Both the position numbers and the translations under genes were made by a program. A model generated the notes under the pieces. It was not told the DNA's origin and ran no database searches. It saw only the letters and a list, made by a program, of their open reading frames with translations. A stretch of 64,000 bases of DNA from Candidatus Finniella inopinata (GTDB lineage Bacteria > Pseudomonadota > Alphaproteobacteria > Holosporales > Holosporaceae): NCBI GenBank assembly GCA_945888455.1, contig CAMCZV010000002.1, forward strand, positions 1 through 64,000, in the 5' to 3' direction. Each line of letters begins with the position of its first letter. The first letter of the stretch is position 1. Shown here one piece after another: positions 8,391 to 17,547 of the stretch.

Positions 8391-11009
8391 TTAGAGAACA
8401 GAGCCTCTAGACTCAAGGGGGAGGGCGGCGTTCTGCAACAAAGGGGCCAGGTATTGCCCCGTATAGCTTCCAGCCGTTTGAGCCACATGTTCAGGTGCGC
8501 CCTCTGACACCACCATGCCCCCACCATTTCCACCCTCTGGCCCAATATCAATGACCCAGTCGGCTGTTTTAACCACTTCTAGGTTATGCTCAATCACAAT
8601 CACTGTATTGCCCTGACTGACCAGACGATGCAATACGCCCAACAATACTTTTACATCGTTAAAATGCAAACCCGTGGTGGGTTCATCCAAAATATACACC
8701 GTTTTTCCCGTAGAACGCCGACTGAGCTCCTTGGCCAATTTTACCCTCTGGGCTTCGCCGCCCGATAACGTTGGGGCCGATTGTCCAATTTGAACGTATC
8801 CCAACCCCACATCCACCAGTGTTTTCAGACGTTGGGCAATGCTGGGGATGGCATTAAAAAATATGGCCGCTTCTTCGCATGACATGGCCAAAACATCGGC
8901 GATGGATTTCCCTTTGTACGTAATGCCCAAGGTGTCGTATCCGTAACGTTTACCTTTGCACGCCTCGCAGGGGACCTGAATATCGGGTAAAAAATGCATG
9001 GCAATGGTTAAAACACCGTCGCCCTCGCATGCCTCGCATCGGCCACCCTTGACGTTAAAGGAAAACCGACCTGGACCATACCCCAATGCCTTGGATTCGG
9101 GTAAAAAAGCAAACCATTCGCGAATAGGGGTAAACACACCCGTATAAGTGGCAGGATTGGATCGAGGGGTGCGCCCAATGGGCGACTGATCAATGGAAAC
9201 CAACTTGTCGATGTGTTCTGTGCCCTCTATGGCATCGCACGCCACGGAAAAGGATGCCTTGTTGCAGTGATCGGCCAAGCCTTCTCGTAACGTGTCCATA
9301 ATCAGAGAGGATTTACCGCTGCCAGAAACCCCCGTAACGGCAATCAGTGTTCCAAGGGGGAAATCCACGCTGATGTGTTTTAAATTGTTGGCCCAGGCAT
9401 TTACAATGCGCAACTTTTTATCACTGGTCCGGCGTTTTTCGGGCACATCAATGCGTTTTCGACCGCTTAAAAAATCACCTGTCAGACTGTTGGGGGCTGC
9501 CAAAATGGCCTGCAGGGGGCCTTGGGCACAAATTTCTCCACCGTAACGTCCAGCGCCTGGTCCAAAATCCACCACGTAATCGGCCAATCGAATGGCATCC
9601 TCGTCATGTTCCACCACAATAACGGTATTGCCCAGAGCCTTTAATTTCGTCAATGTTTTTAACAGCTGAGCATTATCGCGTTGATGCAACCCAATGGATG
9701 GCTCATCCAATACATACAATACACCGGTTAAACCCGATCCAACTTGGGATGCCAAACGAATGCGTTGGCTTTCTCCGCCTGACAAGGTTCCCGAACCCCG
9801 AGACAGAGATAAGTAACCCAATCCGACCTCTAGTAAAAAGCATAACCGACTGTTGATTTCCCGCAAAATACGATCAGCGATGGCCAAATGTTGGGTATTT
9901 AAATCCACACGTACATTCTGACACCATTGGAAAATCTCATCGATGGGGCGTTGGCAGACTTGACCGATATGATCACCAGAAATTTTGATGCATAATGCTT
10001 GGGGTTTTAAACGATACCCTTGGCAGGCATCACAGATGGGTAATTTTGCCACATCCATCAAATCATCGCCATAATGAGCCACCCCCCACTCTGGTACGCC
10101 TAATCCAGAACATGCCGGACAGGCGCCAAAAGGATTGTTAAAAGAAAACAGCCGAGGTTCGATTTCTTCCAGTGTAAATCCAGATTCTGGACAAGAAAAT
10201 TGAGATGACAGGGTAAAGGGCTCTGTTTGATGCTCATCGTCGGGCGATGGAATAGGAGAAATGACCACAATGCCTCGACCCAAAGACAGCGCTGTTTCCA
10301 AACTGGCCATTAAACGGGCTCGCGTATCCTCTTGATCATTTTGCACCAAGCGATCGACCACCACATGAATGGTGTGACGTTTGTTTTTGGTTAAAATGGG
10401 CAGTACACCATCCAACTCATGAATGACGCCATCGATTTGTACCCGTTGATATCCCCGTTTACGCAAATCTTCCAGCTCTTTACGAAATTCTCCTTTTTCA
10501 CTGCGTGCAATGGGGGCCATCAGCATATACCGGGTGTTTTCTGGCATTTTTTCAATGCGTTGAATCATTTGGGGACGCGTTTGGGGTGAAATGGGTAAAC
10601 CCGTTGTGGGGGAGTACGCTGTGCCAACGCGGGCAAAAAGCAGACGTAAATAATCGTAAATTTCTGTCACCGTGCCCACAGTCGAACGCGGATTGTTGGC
10701 TGTGGTTTTCTGATCGATGGAAATGGCGGGTGATAATCCATCAATGCGATCCACATCGGGTTTGGACATTTGGTCTAAAAACTGTCGCGCATAAGCCGAT
10801 AAGCTCTCGACATAACGGCGCTGGCCCTCGGCATACAGCGTGTCAAAGGCCAAAGAGCTCTTGCCAGACCCACTGGGCCCTGTAAAGACAATTAAATCCC
10901 CTTTGGGCAAGGTTAAATTGATGTTTTTTAGATTGTGTTCGCGGGCGCCTATAACGGTGATGGTCGAATCGCTGTGTAAGGGCAGGGCGGAGAAGTGAGT
11001 GTTTTCCAT
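8391..11009 (-). CDS. uvrA: Excinuclease ABC subunit A, shortened
   Basis: DNA damage-sensing ATPase of nucleotide excision repair. Both ABC modules are complete: Walker [10 protein letters not shown] (44-52) with signature LSGGESQR, and a second GVSGSGKSS with LSGGEAQR and DEPTTGLH. Zinc-binding pairs are present as CPAC (297-300) with CDAC (326-329), and as CEAC twice in the second half. The protein has 872 residues against about 940 in most UvrA proteins. The shortfall maps to the stretch between the first two zinc-ligand pairs, only 25 residues here. The start at 11009 has AAGGAG 10 bases upstream and lies inside the 3' end of ruvX, a 61-base overlap that suggests translational coupling. 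Confidence 0.96.
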   Translation of the reverse strand: MENTHFSALPLHSDSTITVIGAREHNLKNINLTLPKGDLIVFTGPSGSGKSSLAFDTLYAEGQRRYVESLSAYARQFLDQMSKPDVDRIDGLSPAISIDQKTTANNPRSTVGTVTEIYDYLRLLFARVGTAYSPTTGLPISPQTRPQMIQRIEKMPENTRYMLMAPIARSEKGEFRKELEDLRKRGYQRVQIDGVIHELDGVLPILTKNKRHTIHVVVDRLVQNDQEDTRARLMASLETALSLGRGIVVISPIPSPDDEHQTEPFTLSSQFSCPESGFTLEEIEPRLFSFNNPFGACPACSGLGVPEWGVAHYGDDLMDVAKLPICDACQGYRLKPQALCIKISGDHIGQVCQRPIDEIFQWCQNVRVDLNTQHLAIADRILREINSRLCFLLEVGLGYLSLSRGSGTLSGGESQRIRLASQVGSGLTGVLYVLDEPSIGLHQRDNAQLLKTLTKLKALGNTVIVVEHDEDAIRLADYVVDFGPGAGRYGGEICAQGPLQAILAAPNSLTGDFLSGRKRIDVPEKRRTSDKKLRIVNAWANNLKHISVDFPLGTLIAVTGVSGSGKSSLIMDTLREGLADHCNKASFSVACDAIEGTEHIDKLVSIDQSPIGRTPRSNPATYTGVFTPIREWFAFLPESKALGYGPGRFSFNVKGGRCEACEGDGVLTIAMHFLPDIQVPCEACKGKRYGYDTLGITYKGKSIADVLAMSCEEAAIFFNAIPSIAQRLKTLVDVGLGYVQIGQSAPTLSGGEAQRVKLAKELSRRSTGKTVYILDEPTTGLHFNDVKVLLGVLHRLVSQGNTVIVIEHNLEVVKTADWVIDIGPEGGNGGGMVVSEGAPEHVAQTAGSYTGQYLAPLLQNAALPLESRGSVL

Positions 11010-11497
11010 CGAAAAATGGCTCCTTGAAGGATAAGTGCAGCGGCATGATCGTCAATGACCGCTTTGGGTTGGTGTAAAAAGGCAGCCACACCTTGGGTGG
11101 TAAACCGCTCGTCATATAGGGCAATGGGCCAACCATGATCATCGTGCAGACGTGTGGCCAGACGCAAAATGGGTGCGCACAAGGCGCTTGGTTCACCCGT
11201 ATGATGCATGGGCCAACCCATCACAATGGCCTTGATGGCATAATCTTTCCATAATTGGGACAGTGCACCACGCAGAGCCCCCCCCGTTGGCACCACTTTT
11301 AACGGCATGGACAGCGTATTGTCCGGATCCGACAATGCAATGCCCACACGAGACTTTCCCCAATCGATGCCTAAAAAGGGGCCCTGTGGAACGGTTTTGG
11401 CCAAATGGTCAATATGAAAATGGGCAGGAAAATGGTGACACGCGGCGGGCATAGCCGGCAGGTTGGACATCTCCTTGGTGGGTGGTTTTGGCATCAT
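10949..11497 (-). CDS. ruvX: RuvX/YqgF family RNase H-fold nuclease
   Basis: YqgF-type putative Holliday-junction resolvase or rRNA-processing nuclease. The RNase H-fold opening [15 protein letters not shown] carries the first catalytic Asp; the later VMGWP and YDERFTT stretches match family motifs. Up to 182 residues, longer than the usual 140-160 because of about 38 residues before the fold. Start choice is uncertain: ATGs at 11497, 11494 and 11470 are available, and an AAGGAG sits immediately against the last. It begins 4 bases after the pcrA stop and overlaps uvrA by 61 bases. Confidence 0.9.
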   Translation of the reverse strand: MMPKPPTKEMSNLPAMPAACHHFPAHFHIDHLAKTVPQGPFLGIDWGKSRVGIALSDPDNTLSMPLKVVPTGGALRGALSQLWKDYAIKAIVMGWPMHHTGEPSALCAPILRLATRLHDDHGWPIALYDERFTTQGVAAFLHQPKAVIDDHAAALILQGAIFRWKTLTSPPCPYTAIRPSPL

Positions 11498-11501
11498 GGG
11501 G

Positions 11502-13559
11502 TCATATAAACTTTAAAAATCGATCGATGACTTTTTTCAGACCATGTTTTTCAAACAATACGGAAACCATGTGTCCTATTTTTGTTTGCACCACGCCTGG
11601 ACCAAATACACTGTGTATCACGCGTTTTTGCTCGCCAACAGAGGCGTCCGTGGCATTGTGTTTTAACTTTAACGTCATGGCCACATCGTCAGCAGGCAAT
11701 TCCTGAATAAAACGCGATGGCGAGGATGGGGAAAATCCCTGATGTCCTTTTCGATTCCAACAAAAACTGATGGTGCTGGTTTTTTTGGCACGCGTTAACC
11801 CCACATAGGCCAAGCGGCGCTCTTCTTCTATGCCTTTTTTCCCCTGTTCCTCGATGCATCGGATGTGGGGGAATAGGCCTTCTTCCCACCCAGGTAAAAA
11901 CACATGATCAAATTCCAATCCTTTGGCCGCATGCAAGGTCATCATGGCAATGCCCTCGTTCTTTTCGCCATCGTTGACTTCGGTCAGCAAACTGACATGG
12001 TCTAAAAATTCACCCAAGGTGGCAAAATGGTCAATGCTTTTGATCAGTTCCATGATGTTGTCCATGCGGGCTTGACCTTGAATGCCTTGCTCTTTCCACA
12101 TGTGGGCATACCCAGAATCGGCGATGATGCATTCCGTTAATTGGCCTAAATTTGTGGTACTTAAACGCCCACGCCAAGCGCTGATCATGGATAAAAAGAC
12201 GTTCAAATTGCGCGACAACACCCCATCTTTCAGCGTGCTGCACAGGGCTCTGGCGGCACGTTCCAGAGATCCATCATGTTTTGGAACCAGAGCATACAAC
12301 GTTTCCATGGTGCTGGGCCCAATGCCACGTTTTGGTGTATTAATGATGCGATCAAAGGCCAAATTGTCTGTTTCAGAGTGCACAACACGTAAATAGGCCA
12401 CCACATCTCGAATTTCCAAACGGTCGTAAAATCGTGTATTGCCCACCAAATAATAGGGGATATTTTGCTGAACAAATCGTTCCTCAAATTCCCGAGTTTG
12501 GGCGCCAGTTCTGACCAAAATGGCCATGGTGGACAGGGCAACCCCCGCCCGGGCAGATGCCATAATTTTATCGGCAATAAAGGTGGCCTCTTCGCCACTA
12601 TCCCACAAACCTTGAATGTTAACCTTTTCACCCGATGCCGATTGTGTACGCAATGTCTTGCCATGTCTGGCTGAATTGTGACCAATTAAATGGCTGGCTG
12701 CGGATAAAATATGCGGCGTAGAACGGTAGTTGTCCTCTAGGCACAACAGACCGGCCGATGGAAAATCTTGGTTGAATTTCAGAATTTTATCAATGCTGGC
12801 CCCGCGCCACCCGTAAATGGACTGATCATCATCGCCAACACAAAACACTTTGGTATCGGATCGACACAATGCGCGTAACCACAAATATTGCATGCTGTTA
12901 ATGTCCTGGTACTCGTCCACCAAAATGTGTTGAAACCCACAGGATTCCACAATGTCAGGGTGATTGCGCAACAGGCTCAGGCTGCACATCAGTAAATCAT
13001 CAAAATCCAAACCGTTCATCTGAACCAAGTGGGCTTGATAAGCCTTATAAAGGTCTAAATAAAAGGGAACAGGGGGGTGCAGGACATCGTCAGGGGACAG
13101 CAATCGATGTTTCCATCCACTGATGATGGGTAAGACCATGCGGGGCGTATAGGTTTTGGTGGATCCTGTGGCCTTGATCAACTTTTGCATCAATGCATTT
13201 TGATCGTGGGTGTCCAGGATGCTGAAATCTGTTCTGCGGCCGATTAATTCGGCATGATTGCGCAACAGGCGTAACCCTAAACTGTGAAATGTCCCGATCC
13301 ATAAGTTTTTTACTGGAAAAAGATCGTACAAACGCCGTTTCATTTCATTGGCGGCCTTGTTGGTAAAGGTCACGGCCATGATGGTTTTTGGGTCAATGTT
13401 TTCATCCAGTGCCAAGTGGGCATAACGCAAGGTCAAGACTCGGGTTTTCCCCGTTCCTGCGCCGGCTGAAATCAGCATATCCTGCAATGGGGCCATCACG
13501 GCCTGGTATTGGGCAGCATTTAAACTGGATATCTGTTGATGTAAGGCAGAGCGATCCAT
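11502..13559 (-). CDS. pcrA: UvrD/PcrA-type DNA helicase
   Basis: Superfamily 1A 3'-5' helicase for excision repair, mismatch repair and replication restart. All motifs are visible: AGAGTGKT (motif I), VTFTNKAANEMK (Ia), LVDEYQD (II), GDDDQSIYGWRGA (III), LTLHAAKGLEFDHVF-type (V, here MTLHAAKGLEF) and EERRLAYVGLTRA (VI). The length of 685 is at the short end of PcrA/UvrD. It appears to head a minus-strand group with ruvX, uvrA and lipA; linking UvrD-type helicase and UvrA suggests a repair transcript. The name uvrD would be equally defensible. Confidence 0.95.
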   Translation of the reverse strand: MDRSALHQQISSLNAAQYQAVMAPLQDMLISAGAGTGKTRVLTLRYAHLALDENIDPKTIMAVTFTNKAANEMKRRLYDLFPVKNLWIGTFHSLGLRLLRNHAELIGRRTDFSILDTHDQNALMQKLIKATGSTKTYTPRMVLPIISGWKHRLLSPDDVLHPPVPFYLDLYKAYQAHLVQMNGLDFDDLLMCSLSLLRNHPDIVESCGFQHILVDEYQDINSMQYLWLRALCRSDTKVFCVGDDDQSIYGWRGASIDKILKFNQDFPSAGLLCLEDNYRSTPHILSAASHLIGHNSARHGKTLRTQSASGEKVNIQGLWDSGEEATFIADKIMASARAGVALSTMAILVRTGAQTREFEERFVQQNIPYYLVGNTRFYDRLEIRDVVAYLRVVHSETDNLAFDRIINTPKRGIGPSTMETLYALVPKHDGSLERAARALCSTLKDGVLSRNLNVFLSMISAWRGRLSTTNLGQLTECIIADSGYAHMWKEQGIQGQARMDNIMELIKSIDHFATLGEFLDHVSLLTEVNDGEKNEGIAMMTLHAAKGLEFDHVFLPGWEEGLFPHIRCIEEQGKKGIEEERRLAYVGLTRAKKTSTISFCWNRKGHQGFSPSSPSRFIQELPADDVAMTLKLKHNATDASVGEQKRVIHSVFGPGVVQTKIGHMVSVLFEKHGLKKVIDRFLKFI

Positions 13560-13770
13560 TGGTCAGTTTAAATGATCAAGAGAAAAGCGCGCCCAATATG
13601 GACGTAACGGGTGGGACAAAAGAGGGGGCTTGGTTTCAAAAATATCTTACAATTTTAACTGATTTTTTACCAATGCGCAAAGCTGTCTTTACCCCAGCGG
13701 CATTCTGCGCCCTGGGCAGATCAGTGGGGTTGGTCATTGCGCCGTCAGGACGCCAAAATGGGGGGTTGAC

Positions 13771-13799
13771 TTGAGTCGTTTTGGAAAAAAGGATATTAT
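13771..13799 (+). promoter_or_regulatory. Promoter for mtaB
   Basis: TTGAGT, a 17-base spacer and TATTAT, close to the sigma-70 consensus, about 30 bases before the mtaB start. The same intergenic region must also hold the pcrA promoter on the other strand. Confidence 0.6.
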
Positions 13800-13831
13800 T
13801 ATTGGGATCCATTATCAATTAAAGTGCTGTG

Positions 13832-15154
13832 ATGACATCTGCGCGCGTGGTAACTTTGGGCTGTCGACTAAACGCGGCCGAATCAGAGGTCATGAAAACT
13901 TGGGCAGACGATCAAAAAATGGACAATGCCATTATTGTCAATACGTGCGCGGTGACCAATGAGGCCGAGCGTCAAGCGCGACAAACCATTCGACGGTTAA
14001 GACGGGAAAATCCCGATGCGTATATTATCGTCACGGGATGCGCTGTGCAGTTGCGACCAAAAGTATTTGCCAATATGCCAGAAATCGATCGCCTCTTGGG
14101 TAATGATGCCAAGGCAGATCCATCGAACTTTAAACCCGATATCGAGAGCAGGGTTCATGTCCGCCCGATGGCACAAACGGTGGTGGACCAGGTGCCGCTG
14201 ATTCATCCTGTGGCGGGGCAGGTCAAGGCTTTTATTCAGGTTCAAAATGGGTGTAATCATTTTTGTACGTTTTGTACCATTGCATTGGCCAGAGGACGAA
14301 GTCGCAGCGTGCCATTGCGCTTGCTGATTCCCCAAGTTCAGAACTTTTTAGATCAAGGGGTCAAGGAAATTATTCTGACAGGGGTGGATTTAACATCGTA
14401 TGATGATGAAGGAATGACATTGGGGGGGATGATTGGTGGATTGTTGGATGCATTGCCAGATTTGCAAAGGGTTCGATTGTCTTCTTTAGACTCTATGGAG
14501 GTGGATGATGATTTATTCCAAATCATTACAGAAGATACCAGAATATTGCCCCATATTCATCTGAGTCTGCAGGCGGGCAGCAACACCATTTTAAGGGAGA
14601 TGAAGCGTCGGCATGACCGTGAGCAAGCCATCGCTTTGTGTCACAATCTGAAAAAACAGAGGCCGGAACTTGTCCTGGGGGCAGATTTTATCACCGGTTT
14701 CCCCGGCGAGAGTGAAGAAATGTTTCAAGAGACCATAGACCTGGTCCATCAGTGCGCATTGACCCATTTGCACGTGTTTCCTTTTTCAAAAAGGCCTGGA
14801 ACGCCTGCTGCCCGTATGACAAACCAAATTGCACCAGAGGTGATCAAGGATCGTGCAACCCGTTTGCGCCTTGTGGGGCAAGAGGTTTTGAGTCAATTTT
14901 TGACAGAAAAAATAGGAACCATCATCCATGTTTTGGCAGAAAACATTTCTCGTGGCCACAGCGATGATTTTACCGATGTGCATTTTTCTGAACCTGCGGC
15001 CCCGTGGCAAATGGTTCGTGCTCGGGTTATCGGAGTAAAAGGTACAGGTGTTGTGGCGCACCCGTTGCAGGGGGGGGGGCTGAGGCTTGACGCCAATACG
15101 GTTCCATTAGGCTGCCTTGATGCCTGCGTGGGCTGGGACGATGGTTGGCCTTGA
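13832..15154 (+). CDS. mtaB: tRNA t6A37 methylthiotransferase MtaB
   Basis: Radical-SAM enzyme that turns t6A37 into ms2t6A37 in tRNAs reading ANN codons. The N-terminal UPF0004 domain has cysteines in TLGCRLN, NTCAVTN and TGCAVQ; the radical-SAM cluster motif is CNHFCTFC. The sequence TLGCRLNAAESE and the CAVTNEAERQARQ stretch point to MtaB rather than MiaB. 440 residues from the ATG at 13832; an adjacent GTG at 13829 is equally possible, and neither has a clear ribosome binding site. It stands as a single gene with its own promoter and a terminator at 15203-15223. Confidence 0.93.
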   Translation: MTSARVVTLGCRLNAAESEVMKTWADDQKMDNAIIVNTCAVTNEAERQARQTIRRLRRENPDAYIIVTGCAVQLRPKVFANMPEIDRLLGNDAKADPSNFKPDIESRVHVRPMAQTVVDQVPLIHPVAGQVKAFIQVQNGCNHFCTFCTIALARGRSRSVPLRLLIPQVQNFLDQGVKEIILTGVDLTSYDDEGMTLGGMIGGLLDALPDLQRVRLSSLDSMEVDDDLFQIITEDTRILPHIHLSLQAGSNTILREMKRRHDREQAIALCHNLKKQRPELVLGADFITGFPGESEEMFQETIDLVHQCALTHLHVFPFSKRPGTPAARMTNQIAPEVIKDRATRLRLVGQEVLSQFLTEKIGTIIHVLAENISRGHSDDFTDVHFSEPAAPWQMVRARVIGVKGTGVVAHPLQGGGLRLDANTVPLGCLDACVGWDDGWP

Positions 15155-15202
15155 TTGGACAAGGTTTTGGTCAAGTAACGTTTTAAAAAAGCTGAAAAAC
15201 AG

Positions 15203-15223
15203 AAGCATGTTGTTGCTTTTTTT
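15203..15223 (+). terminator. Terminator after mtaB
   Basis: A 5-bp AAGCA/TGCTT stem with a TGTTGT loop runs straight into a T-run. It is short but correctly placed after mtaB. Confidence 0.5.
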
Positions 15224-15276
15224 AACAATGTGTGATAAGGTAAAGGATGAAAAAGTTCAGTAAAAATGAGGTAAAA

Positions 15277-15960
15277 ATGCGATCTGTTCGAACAACCTTT
15301 CGGCGTGCGGTTGATGTCGGCCTGCACACCTATTTGCTCGGTGTTTATAAGTACATGGGGTTGGGATTATTGATGACCGCACTGGTGGCTTATGCCGCAT
15401 CGTTGGTGCCAGCACGCAGTTTGGGCATTTTTCCATTATTGGCCATGTTTAGTACGTTAGGTATCAGTTTTTATTTTGGCGCAGCATTAAATCGGATGGC
15501 CGCATCCACGGCTCAGATGTTATTTTGGGTGTATTCCGCCTTGATGGGGGTGGCGTTAAGCAAGATTTTTGTGTTTTACAGTGCCCACAGCATTGCGTCG
15601 GCCTTTTTTATTACGGGTTTGACCTTTGGCGCCATGAGCCTTTACGGGCACAGCACGCAACGTGATTTAACCTCGATGGGTTCATTTTTAATGATGGGTC
15701 TGTGGGGAATCGTTATTGCCAGCATCGTAAATATCTTTTTAAACAGCAGTATGATGAATTTTTTGGTCTCTTTAATTGGTGTTTTTGTGTTTACAGGATT
15801 GATCGCGTATCAGACTCAAACATTAAAGCAGATGTATTATGCATTGCCAAATAACAAAGAAATTCGGGAAAAAATGTCTATTTCGGGGGCGTTGAGCTTG
15901 TATATGAGCATCATCAATTTATTCCTATCCCTGTTAAATTTGATGGGAGAGCGGAAATAA
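15277..15960 (+). CDS. BI-1/YbhL family membrane protein
   Basis: Bax inhibitor-1 family protein, an inner-membrane protein with about seven helices; bacterial members are linked to ion (calcium) leak and stress resistance. The fold is recognised from YKYMGLGLLMTALVAY at the start, the GLTFGAMSLYG stretch and the family C-terminus with FVFTGLIAYQTQTLKQMYY and LSLYMSIINLFLSLLNL. I choose the ATG at 15277 (MRSVRTTF) because GAGG lies 5 bases upstream; an ATG at 15247 would add ten residues with no properly spaced site. Transcribed alone, with a terminator about 70 bases downstream. Confidence 0.92.
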   Translation: MRSVRTTFRRAVDVGLHTYLLGVYKYMGLGLLMTALVAYAASLVPARSLGIFPLLAMFSTLGISFYFGAALNRMAASTAQMLFWVYSALMGVALSKIFVFYSAHSIASAFFITGLTFGAMSLYGHSTQRDLTSMGSFLMMGLWGIVIASIVNIFLNSSMMNFLVSLIGVFVFTGLIAYQTQTLKQMYYALPNNKEIREKMSISGALSLYMSIINLFLSLLNLMGERK

Positions 15961-16032
15961 GGTCGGGATGTTTGTGGGCCATTTGTCTTTTGCAGATTCT
16001 TTTTGAAAAGGGATGTGCGGCTGCTAATCGAT

Positions 16033-16066
16033 GGGGGGGGCAGATCGCTCTTTCCCCCTTTTTTTA
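16033..16066 (+). terminator. Rho-independent terminator after the BI-1 gene
   Basis: A G-run (16033-16040) pairs with CCCCC (16054-16058) across a 13-base loop and is followed by T7. It lies 73 bases beyond the stop codon. Confidence 0.65.
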
Positions 16067-16147
16067 TCCAAATCAAAAACCTTGTAAAATTGATTTACAG
16101 CCATAAGGCCTGTTATTCTGAAAAAGAGTCCAATAGATTGTTTTTAT

Positions 16148-16684
16148 ATGGCTTTTTTTCAAAAAAATATTGGTAATTTTTTAGATCGACTGGCTGTTTT
16201 TTGTATTTTTTATTATATCCACTTTAATCGCTGGGGCAGGCGCCCATTTTCCTCGAAACACAGTACTTGGGGTCAGATGTGCGCTCTGTTCTTGGATAAA
16301 AATGGTGTCCAGGGGCAGATTCAAGAAGCATACAGCTCTTGGCCCATCATTCATCCAGAGGCGGATATTGGACATTTTGAATGTCTAAATCGGTGCCTAA
16401 ATCAGGCAAAACAGTCTTGCATTTTGCCTATTGATCAGGGGTTTTTTGGCGCTGATGATGCCTCACCGGTGTTATCAAGCCAGGAGAATTTTTCGGCATT
16501 TTCTGAAAAAAATGCAGATTGTTTTGATTGCGCAGAGGTTTCTAGGGATGACGCCCCCGAGGGTCTTATTCCTTGGACGACAAATCAAGAAAAGGGGGAT
16601 GTTTTTGGCATTTTACGCGACCAAAGCGATGGTGTTTGTGGGTTGTTGTTACAAAAACGCATTCGAACATCCTGGCACCTGTAA
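16148..16684 (+). CDS. Hypothetical protein, doubtful
   Basis: A 178-codon open frame starting at an ATG with no clear ribosome binding site. It has a hydrophobic segment near residues 12-24 (LDRLAVFCIFYYIHF), then a polar region rich in Asp, Cys and Trp. I recognise no domain. It ends 12 bases before the PIN-domain gene on the same strand. It does not resemble a VapB-type antitoxin (no ribbon-helix-helix or AbrB pattern). It may be a lineage-specific gene or chance open frame. Confidence 0.35.
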   Translation: MAFFQKNIGNFLDRLAVFCIFYYIHFNRWGRRPFSSKHSTWGQMCALFLDKNGVQGQIQEAYSSWPIIHPEADIGHFECLNRCLNQAKQSCILPIDQGFFGADDASPVLSSQENFSAFSEKNADCFDCAEVSRDDAPEGLIPWTTNQEKGDVFGILRDQSDGVCGLLLQKRIRTSWHL

Positions 16685-16696
16685 TGGAGATTGGCC

Positions 16697-17089
16697 ATGA
16701 CCCCAGAAACCGTTGTCCTTGACAGCAATATTATCATTGATTATTTACAAGGTCGTCATCAAGCCGCAAGATTGTTGCTGTCTTATCGGGATGACAACAT
16801 TCGAATTTTGATCAGCATCATTACATTGATCGAGGTTTTGGTTGGTATTGCGGATCAGGAAAAGCGTGAGCGGGTAAAACAGTGGCTTTTGGGCTTTTCC
16901 CCCATTCATGTGTGTTTAGATGTTGCCGAAAAAGCCATAGAGTTTAGAAAGCGTTATGGTTTGCGGGTTCCTGATGCCATTATTGCATCAACGGCCCAAT
17001 GTCATCGGGGCGTTTTAGTAACCCGTGACAGAGATTTTCACAAAATGCCGGATGTCAGCTATCCTTACGCCTTGAACGATCAAGAATAA
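16697..17089 (+). CDS. PIN-domain ribonuclease, VapC-like
   Basis: 130-residue PIN-domain protein. The acidic residues of the metal site are visible: Asp in VVLDSNIIIDY, Glu in LIEVLVG, Asp in VPDAIIAS and the TRDRDF motif near the end. This is the VapC toxin type, an endoribonuclease normally held by a VapB antitoxin. GGAG sits 7 bases before the ATG at 16697; the frame also has a TTG at 16691. No recognisable antitoxin lies on either side, so it is an orphan toxin-family gene, a toxin with an unrecognised partner, or an rRNA/tRNA-processing nuclease. Confidence 0.82.
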   Translation: MTPETVVLDSNIIIDYLQGRHQAARLLLSYRDDNIRILISIITLIEVLVGIADQEKRERVKQWLLGFSPIHVCLDVAEKAIEFRKRYGLRVPDAIIASTAQCHRGVLVTRDRDFHKMPDVSYPYALNDQE

Positions 17090-17094
17090 TGGTT

Positions 17095-17125
17095 GCACCG
17101 TTACCAGTATTTTGGGTGGCGGTGC
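17095..17125 (+). terminator. Stem-loop after the PIN gene
   Basis: An 11-bp stem (GCACCG..ACC with GGT..CGGTGC, including two G-U pairs) around a 9-base loop, starting just after the stop codon. It has no following T-run, so it is a 3'-end structure or weak terminator. Confidence 0.45.
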
Positions 17126-17243
17126 TTGGCCCTTGTCAAGGTTGCACGCCATTTACGCCGCGCTCTGGTTTTCTTAACGGTATTTTTAAAAATTTGTTTG
17201 AAAAAGATCCTTTGGCCTCTTTTCTTTTTATACCCTGATGACG

Positions 17244-17249
17244 TATAAT
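17244..17249 (+). promoter_or_regulatory. -10 box of the tRNA-Trp gene
   Basis: A perfect TATAAT lies 10 bases before the tRNA; the -35 position (17221-17226, TTTCTT) is weak. The spacing places transcription start at or just before the mature 5' end. Confidence 0.5.
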
Positions 17250-17259
17250 TATAACATAT

Positions 17260-17332
17260 AGGAGTGTGGCTCAATGGCTAGAGCACTGGTCTCCAAAACC
17301 AGCGGTTGGGGGTTCGAGTCCCTCCACTCCTG
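17260..17332 (+). tRNA. tRNA-Trp (CCA anticodon)
   Basis: A 73-base cloverleaf with a perfect 7-bp acceptor stem (AGGAGTG / CACTCCT), D stem GCTC/GAGC, anticodon stem CTGGT/ACCAG enclosing CTCCAAA with anticodon CCA at 17293-17295, and T arm GGGGG-TTCGAGT-CCCTC. Discriminator base is G, as expected for bacterial tRNA-Trp. The 3' CCA is not encoded, unlike the tRNA-Pro at 45.4 kb. Confidence 0.97.
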
Positions 17333-17547
17333 CGTAATTTAAACGCAAACAAAAATCATAAATTACTTTATTTTTGTTTAAATTTTTACAATAAAACACA
17401 TGTATTTGCAGAAATTTTACAAGTATTTGTTCGTTTTTCCTTTGTTTTCAATGGGTTATGCGGGGTATTTTTTTACATGAAATGGGTTGAGTTATTTCAA
17501 GATTTTGTTATAATGTTTTAATGAATCGAAAATAAAACTAAATCGCT

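Noticed and set aside
16148-16684. VapB-type antitoxin for the PIN gene
   Set aside because: No DNA-binding fold of known antitoxin types is visible and the length of 178 is far from the usual 70-90.
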